In this document: positions 34,044-38,251 of the stretch, in pieces | Layout of the letters: each line of letters starts with the position of its first letter | Numbering within the stretch: position 1 is the stretch's first letter | DNA from: Pseudaeromonas sp038247115 | GTDB lineage: Bacteria; Pseudomonadota; Gammaproteobacteria; Enterobacterales; Aeromonadaceae | Assembly: GCA_038247115.1 (NCBI GenBank) | Contig: JBBRVG010000037.1 | Span: forward strand, 1 to 38,251 | Reading direction: 5' to 3' | Length of the DNA: 38,251 nucleotides | Notes under the pieces: generated by a model | What the model was told of the DNA's origin: nothing | Databases searched by the model: none | What the model saw: the letters and a program-made list of their open reading frames with translations, nothing else | Made by a program: the position numbers and the translations under genes

Positions 34044-34125
34044 GCGCTCAATCACAGTTTCCACAGGATCCGCCCCTCCATCGCCAATCGGCCTAGTCGC
34101 TATAAATGACCACGAGGTAGAGAGC

Positions 34126-34170
34126 GGGCAGTCGTTCACAGCAGATTGTGTATCAAAACCTCGACTGCCC
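34126..34170. repeat. Inverted repeat at the edge of the accessory island
   Basis: GGGCAGTCG and CGACTGCCC pair perfectly over 9 bp around a 27-base loop. It sits in the ~350-base gap between the YjfB-like gene and the first lipoprotein. Apart from this and the sigma-28 site I see no gene there; the open frame upstream of the lipoprotein start has no protein-like character. A TATAAA at 34101 lacks a good -35. Confidence 0.45.
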
Positions 34171-34343
34171 CAGAGATTCCTACCGGCACCCACCGGCTGG
34201 ATCCCACAAAGCCACACCAATCCGGCTTGTTGAGTCCCACTAGGTCTATTACTCTAGCGCCGATTGACCCACACCGGTTTTCTCTTGATGACCGTGCGGT
34301 AGCCATGGCTTTTTTCACCCATTTCCCAAAAGGGTTCCATCCC

Positions 34344-34988
34344 ATGCTCAAGACACTCTGCCTGGTGGCAATGCTATTTCTGGCGGTAGGCTGCACGCCC
34401 TCGACCAGCCGATGGATCGCGAGTAGCTATGCGACTTATCCCCAAGAATCAATCAGTATCGGGGTCGCCTCGACAGGCTCTGAAATGTCCCCCATTATTC
34501 ATATCGGAGATGGGATCTATATTTCCTTTCATATATGGGGGCAAGCACCTTTTACAGATAAAGGGAGACCTTGCTTATATGGTAATTCTGAATTAGATCT
34601 CACAATGTGGTCTGAAAACGACATCACATTTGACGTAAAAAATAGCCACTTCCTTCGTCAGAATGGGATTAAAAGCCAGATTACAAAAATAGGATTATGG
34701 CACACATATTCAACAGACCCTGACTTTAATATTAATCAAAACAATGTACCCATACCCGGAACATTCATGGCAACACCTCAATTGATATCAAAATCGAAAA
34801 GCGGACGTTTTGATGAGTTAAGAAGCAGTTTCGGACGCACAGTGCTTGAATTACATCTGGAACCAACCACAGGATGCGTTACAGAAAAATTCGAAGGCTA
34901 TCTAACATTTAAAAGCCAAAAGAACGGAATAAAAACATATAAGATTTATTTCTTCCCCTTCTACTTTGACTATTATCTTCTCCACTAA
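34344..34988 (+). CDS. Unknown lipoprotein, family A copy 1
   Basis: 214 residues. The lipobox LFLAVGC places the lipid cysteine at residue 17. I do not recognise the family. The mature part is beta-rich with few charged clusters: RWIASSYATYPQ, GDGIYISF, GRPCLYGN, MWSENDITF, NQNNVPIPG and a C-terminal IKTYKIYFFPFYFDYYLL. Two cysteines (in PCLYG and TTGC) could form a disulfide. The gene ending at 36251 is a paralogue. The codons are AT-rich, unlike the GC-rich genes to the left. The start is set by the signal sequence; the frame stays open upstream to 34146 but that part looks non-coding. This could be an immunity or surface lipoprotein. Confidence 0.75.
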   Translation: MLKTLCLVAMLFLAVGCTPSTSRWIASSYATYPQESISIGVASTGSEMSPIIHIGDGIYISFHIWGQAPFTDKGRPCLYGNSELDLTMWSENDITFDVKNSHFLRQNGIKSQITKIGLWHTYSTDPDFNINQNNVPIPGTFMATPQLISKSKSGRFDELRSSFGRTVLELHLEPTTGCVTEKFEGYLTFKSQKNGIKTYKIYFFPFYFDYYLLH

Positions 34989-35060
34989 AGAATTGCCCGG
35001 CTCAGTTGTCGTATATTTGCATTGCCGGCCCATCAGGAATAAATGGAAAAGGATTTTACC

Positions 35061-35546
35061 ATGAAGAACTACTGTATAGTTTTTATGATGGGCTTTATGA
35101 CTGGTTGTTCGTTGTTTATACTAGAGCCACGAGCTGAATACACAGAACTTGAAACCTACTATTTAAATTTGGAATTCCAGAAAGCCTGCCCGTTGGCATT
35201 AAAGCAAGCCCCTCAGCGCGATTCAGTTATTTTGATGGTGCTATATGATTGCCTGCAAATGGAACCGCAAATGGAGGGGATTGAAAAGAACAACAACTAC
35301 CCCATTAGAATACTAAAAGAACTTATTGACAGAAAAGAACCTATGGTGTTTTCGGAGTTGGGCCATGTCTATCGCTCCGGAACTCTGGGAATACAGAAAA
35401 ACATGGAAGTTGCAAATTGCTGGTCTGATCTAAATGGCCATGAAGAAAACATCGCGCAATGCGTGACTATATCACCAGAGCTTTCAGGATTGAAATATAT
35501 CGAATTTGTCGTTGATAAAAATGGCGAAGGAATAAAGATCAAATAA
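35061..35546 (+). CDS. Unknown small lipoprotein, Sel1-like, family B copy 1
   Basis: 161 residues. A lipobox (MMGFMTGC) puts the lipid cysteine at about residue 16, and GGAAAAGGA lies 7 bases before this ATG, so I prefer it to the ATG at 35043. The mature part is helical. The C-terminal FSELGHVYRSGTLGIQKNME, followed by a CW and a later cysteine, resembles one Sel1-type helical repeat. The same pattern (Y-x-x-G, K-N-x-E, CW, then C) recurs in the gene at 36920. It lies 72 bases after A1. Confidence 0.65.
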   Translation: MKNYCIVFMMGFMTGCSLFILEPRAEYTELETYYLNLEFQKACPLALKQAPQRDSVILMVLYDCLQMEPQMEGIEKNNNYPIRILKELIDRKEPMVFSELGHVYRSGTLGIQKNMEVANCWSDLNGHEENIAQCVTISPELSGLKYIEFVVDKNGEGIKIK

Positions 35547-35597
35547 ATCCCCCACAGGGCAACATGACAAGAATTCATTACACATCAAGGCATATAT

Positions 35598-36251
35598 ATG
35601 ATTAAAGAAATCTGTTTGGCGTGTTTATTGATCTGCGGTTGTGCATCATCAACAACGGATTGGGTAGCAAGCAGTTACTCGACCATTGACCAGAACTACT
35701 CCAGCATCGGAATCGTCAGTAGCGGTCATGAGCCCTACCCGGTTGTATATTTGGGGGATGGTATATATATCAAACTATATTCAACGATCTTCAGAGCTGA
35801 ATCAGACGTAGGCAAGCCCTGTTTATATGGACACAACAAATTTGAAGTATTGCTTTGGTCGCAAAATGACATTGAGTTTATCCCACCCAAAAGTTATTTT
35901 GTAAAACATGATGGCACCATCAGTAAAATAGATAGAATTAGTCGTTTTGTATCGGAAACCGCCACCACGCCTGAAGGGGTGGATTATAATATTCGTCAAG
36001 ATGCAGTACCAATACCTGCAAGTTGGTTTGCCTCTGAGAACCTCATCAGCGCCTGGAAAAACAATGAGATACCAAGACTCTACGAACGGACAGAAAGCAC
36101 TTATTTTGATATTGAATTGTCACCAGGAACTTCCTGCCCGGATCGAAAATTTCAGGCAATGCTGACATTTAGAAACCCCAAAACAAAATCCACTAAAACG
36201 TACAAACTATACTTCTCCCCCATGCCATTTAAATATTATATGTTGCGGTGA
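35598..36251 (+). CDS. Unknown lipoprotein, family A copy 2
   Basis: 217 residues with a lipobox-like LLICGC (lipid cysteine at residue 15). It aligns with the A1 protein over its full length at roughly one third identity by eye: WVASSYST, GDGIYIKL, GKPCLYGH, LWSQNDIEF, RQDAVPIPA, ENLIS, and the ending KTYKLYFSPMPFKYYML. The cysteines in PCLYG and TSC are kept. The duplication within 1.3 kb, with a B gene between, suggests unit-wise expansion. Function unknown. Confidence 0.75.
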   Translation: MIKEICLACLLICGCASSTTDWVASSYSTIDQNYSSIGIVSSGHEPYPVVYLGDGIYIKLYSTIFRAESDVGKPCLYGHNKFEVLLWSQNDIEFIPPKSYFVKHDGTISKIDRISRFVSETATTPEGVDYNIRQDAVPIPASWFASENLISAWKNNEIPRLYERTESTYFDIELSPGTSCPDRKFQAMLTFRNPKTKSTKTYKLYFSPMPFKYYMLR

Positions 36252-36326
36252 GTGATCCTTATACACCCTTTACAGCCTCAGGCTTGGCTAACGACAAGAA
36301 ACCCGACTGACAGAGGTTCAGAAACA

Positions 36327-36902
36327 ATGACTAAGAATAGCGACGGGATGTTTTTAAAACGAATACACAGAGTGACATTGGGTTTGTCTTTAGAAAGGGT
36401 ACCATTGATCGCTCTGGTTATTGTTTGTATCGCTGGCTGTGACAAGGCTCATTACGACGCTGTTTTTTCACCAGAAAACATGACGGTCTGGTTCCAGTCA
36501 AATCATATCGGGCTGGAAGATTTATTAACGATAGCAAAAACACAACAAAACAAAAGCCACATGAATTTATGTGGCAACAGCAATGAGAAAAATAAAATTA
36601 AAACAGAACAGGGGGTGTTTACCATAAAAAACAGGATCAGCTTTCCCATAACGGTTGAACGCTGTGTGGCAATAAGTTCATCCTTTGATAAGGATGTTGG
36701 TATAACTAGCCTTGTCGTAACGATCTGGTTTATAGCGGATGGATTTTGTTTACCCTTGAAGGCCTGTGAGGTTACAAGGGTTAAATATTTTGAGGATCCT
36801 AGCAACTACTATGAATCCGTATTTAAAGATCAGAGCAAGGTACGATTAACTCAATTTGCCGACTCCAAATGGTATTTAGTCCAAGGCGATTATTATAATT
36901 AG
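36327..36902 (+). CDS. Unknown lipoprotein C
   Basis: 191 residues. A hydrophobic stretch PLIALVIVCIAGC ends in a lipobox cysteine at about residue 38, an unusually long N-terminal region. Other starts (36348) would shorten it. The mature part includes SPENMTVWFQSNHIGLEDLL, a Cys in LCGN, another in VERCVAISSSF, and FCLPLKACEV, so at least four cysteines may form disulfides. I recognise no family, and it does not resemble A or B. AT-rich like its neighbours, it lies 75 bases after A2. Confidence 0.6.
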   Translation: MTKNSDGMFLKRIHRVTLGLSLERVPLIALVIVCIAGCDKAHYDAVFSPENMTVWFQSNHIGLEDLLTIAKTQQNKSHMNLCGNSNEKNKIKTEQGVFTIKNRISFPITVERCVAISSSFDKDVGITSLVVTIWFIADGFCLPLKACEVTRVKYFEDPSNYYESVFKDQSKVRLTQFADSKWYLVQGDYYN

Positions 36903-36919
36903 CACAAGGATGTGACGAG

Positions 36920-37429
36920 ATGGCTGTTATATTAAGCGGGCTTCTTCTGGCGGGCGTTAGCGTGATGAGTCATGGATATACATGCTTGAGTGATGAATAT
37001 ATTCAAGCAAACATTGAATTGGCAAAGAATAATAAATTTGATGATGTCAATGACATGCTAATCTCTTGCATCGGCACTGACAGCCCACTTCTGTACAGAA
37101 CAATTATAAGTTTTTGGATGGACAAGAGCATAGTTATTAACAACATGTCCATATATAAAAGAAACGAAAACGTACTACTTCTAATAAAAGCATTAATGCT
37201 GAGCAACAGTAAAGAAAACTATAGTATATTTCTATCAAGAATATATGGTGAAGGCAATTCAGTTGTAAAGAAAAATGAAAATTTAGAACTGTGTTGGAAA
37301 AATGCCAGTCACAATCAGGACAGAATCGTTGACTGTTATTATCAGTCAAAGGAATTAGTGAACATTCCCTATATTCCATTGGCGGAATGGCATACGCAAT
37401 TACAGAGCCAGCAACCCTCACGACCCTGA
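36920..37429 (+). CDS. Unknown exported protein, Sel1-like, family B copy 2
   Basis: 169 residues, with an N-terminal signal (MAVILSGLLLAGVSVMSHG) and no lipobox. The helical middle has several asparagine-rich turns. The C-terminal LSRIYGEGNSVVKKNENLEL followed by CW, and a later VDCYY, repeats the module of the 35061 gene at the same distance from the end, so the two are probably related. The start is supported by a ribosome-site-like AAGG upstream and the signal peptide. It is 17 bases after gene C. Confidence 0.6.
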   Translation: MAVILSGLLLAGVSVMSHGYTCLSDEYIQANIELAKNNKFDDVNDMLISCIGTDSPLLYRTIISFWMDKSIVINNMSIYKRNENVLLLIKALMLSNSKENYSIFLSRIYGEGNSVVKKNENLELCWKNASHNQDRIVDCYYQSKELVNIPYIPLAEWHTQLQSQQPSRP

Positions 37430-37473
37430 TTTTTGGCGAACACATCAATCCACATGATAAACAACTGGACTTT

Positions 37474-38115
37474 ATGGTTAACAATATGCAACGACTGGCC
37501 ATAGCGAAAATAATATTCCTTGCCTCATGCCTGACGTTTACTCCGGACGGTATCGCCTGCGATGATATATTCGCAGAACAAAATAAAATTGAATCCCTAT
37601 TCTTGAGTAAAGATTATGCTGGAGTAAACCAAGTTGAATTCAGCAAAGCAGATAGAGAACAAAACAAAATTGAGTGCATTGATTCTGTTGTAGATATATT
37701 AGAAATGAAGTCTCTGGCTTATGCGAAGTTAAACGAAAACAGTCTCGCCAAAGAAAACATATTAGAAGCGATTAAAACCCTAGAACCCATCAAAACCATA
37801 ACGTTCGATGGATACAAGAAAGAATTCACGCTGGAAATAATCTTTCAGTCGATAGAGTTTAAGTTGGATTATCAGCACGCCATCGCTTATTCGGATGAGC
37901 TCCTTGAGCGAATGACAAGTTTTATCCATGAGAAGAGAAAAGTGAAGAAGTACCCAATGTTTTGGCAATATAAAGAAATGCATGCTGTTGCATCGAACAT
38001 TTACGCCCACAACTTGATCAAAAAAGATGACTGCGCTCATGCATTGCAAGTAATAGATGCCAGTGAAACAATATTACCTCAAGTTGAAGTGCAAAAATTC
38101 CAAGTTGGACGGTAG
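37474..38115 (+). CDS. Unknown exported helical protein next to the IS256 element
   Basis: 213 residues. A signal sequence (LAIAKIIFLASCLTF) is followed by a helical region with TPR-like spacing (DILEMKSLAYAKLNENSLAKE) and the segment HALQVIDASETILPQ. Longer starts (37387) would run into gene B2; ATG 37486 is also possible. The stop codon lies at the edge of the insertion sequence, so the natural C-terminus may have been cut or replaced by the IS end. Family not recognised. Confidence 0.5.
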   Translation: MVNNMQRLAIAKIIFLASCLTFTPDGIACDDIFAEQNKIESLFLSKDYAGVNQVEFSKADREQNKIECIDSVVDILEMKSLAYAKLNENSLAKENILEAIKTLEPIKTITFDGYKKEFTLEIIFQSIEFKLDYQHAIAYSDELLERMTSFIHEKRKVKKYPMFWQYKEMHAVASNIYAHNLIKKDDCAHALQVIDASETILPQVEVQKFQVGR

Positions 38116-38128
38116 TGTTCAGAATTCT

Positions 38129-38166
38129 GTGTCATTTCATTAAACTATGACAAAAAGAGATGACAC
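38129..38166 (+). promoter_or_regulatory. Hairpin abutting the transposase start codon
   Basis: GTGTCATTTC pairs with GAGATGACAC (10 bp with one G-U) around an 18-base loop. The second arm ends one base before the ATG and covers the weak ribosome site. In RNA made by readthrough from outside, this would hide the start, a known way for insertion sequences to limit transposase. Confidence 0.55.
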
Positions 38167-38251
38167 ATGACCAAACCATCGTTCGATATCGAAGCTGCGC
38201 TGCAAGCCTTGCGTGACGGTAAAGACCTCACTGGCAAAGACGGTATTCTTA
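38167..38251 (+). CDS. IS256-family transposase, N-terminus (partial)
   Basis: The first 28 codons read MTKPSFDIEAALQALRDG and continue KDLTGKDGIL, the standard opening of IS256-family (Mutator-like, DDE) transposases, which normally continue LIKQLTEAALQAELE. The protein usually has about 400 residues; the rest lies beyond the window. Confidence 0.85.
   Translation, partial: MTKPSFDIEAALQALRDGKDLTGKDGIL

Larger units (their letters stand above)
38116..38251 (+). mobile_element. IS256-family insertion sequence, left end (runs off the window)
   Basis: A non-coding left end with a 10-bp palindrome CAGAATTCTG (38120-38129) is followed by a transposase start. The right end and far inverted repeat lie outside the window, so the exact boundary and target duplication cannot be set; the IS could begin a few bases earlier than 38116. 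It flanks the AT-rich island. Confidence 0.75.

Noticed and set aside
34146..34343. N-terminal extension of lipoprotein A1
   Set aside because: The extra 66 residues precede a complete signal peptide and lipobox, so the real start is the internal ATG at 34344.
1..38251. CRISPR arrays, tRNA or rRNA genes
   Set aside because: I saw no regularly spaced direct repeats and no cloverleaf or rRNA sequence anywhere in the window.

Overview
The window reads as chromosomal DNA of a gammaproteobacterium, probably near the Aeromonadales (Aeromonas, Tolumonas or Oceanimonas type). This is inferred from gene order and protein similarity recalled from memory, not from a search. The block trpS-gph-rpe-dam-damX-aroB-aroK-pilQPONM with divergent mrcA is the arrangement familiar from Aeromonas, Vibrio and relatives. 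The first ~270 bases do not fit. They carry the end of serS overlapping the start of surE, an order typical of alphaproteobacteria, and they run straight into the middle of a gammaproteobacterial pyrC through a short shared sequence. That join is most simply an assembly or amplification chimera.

Layout. 1-279: serS 3' end and surE 5' fragment (+). 258-1271: 5' third of pyrC, then pabA (-). 1494-2225: marC (+). 2228-7622: a translationally coupled operon (-) of RND adaptor, RND permease and a TPR/glycosyltransferase-like protein, with a near-perfect inverted repeat upstream. 7761-7976: a small Hha/YmoA-like gene. 8072-14649: trpS, gph, rpe, dam, damX, aroB and aroK, all (-). 14903-19820: pilMNOPQ, the type IV pilus alignment and secretin operon (-). 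19991-22492: mrcA (PBP1A, +). 22768-32484: five tightly coupled genes equivalent to E. coli yfaA-yfaT-yfaS-yfaQ-yfaP (the P. aeruginosa mag operon is related), a periplasmic bacterial alpha-2-macroglobulin system. 32662-33705: guaC. 33801-33992: a small YjfB-type motility gene (-) with a near-consensus sigma-28 promoter. 34344-38115: an AT-rich accessory island of five small exported proteins, most of them lipoproteins. 38116-end: the left end of an IS256-family insertion sequence.

How the parts work together. The central block joins housekeeping (tryptophanyl-tRNA, pentose phosphate, shikimate, Dam methylation, septal SPOR protein) to envelope machines. PilMNOPQ builds the channel and periplasmic frame of the pilus. 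PBP1A builds the wall. The YfaATSQP-type operon directly downstream of PBP1A encodes a large protease-trap-like protein that keeps a thioester CLEQ motif. Its partners look like cell-wall or protease enzymes: YfaT has an NlpC/P60-like Cys/His pattern, and YfaQ combines an SxxK domain, a SpoIID-like domain and an HExxH site.

The least explained part is the AT-rich island. It holds two copies of one lipoprotein family (A1, A2) and two copies of a small Cys-containing, Sel1-like family (B1, B2), plus two unrelated exported proteins, bounded on one side by an IS256 element. Duplicated exported lipoproteins of this kind often turn out to be immunity or surface-defence proteins, but the sequence does not prove that here.
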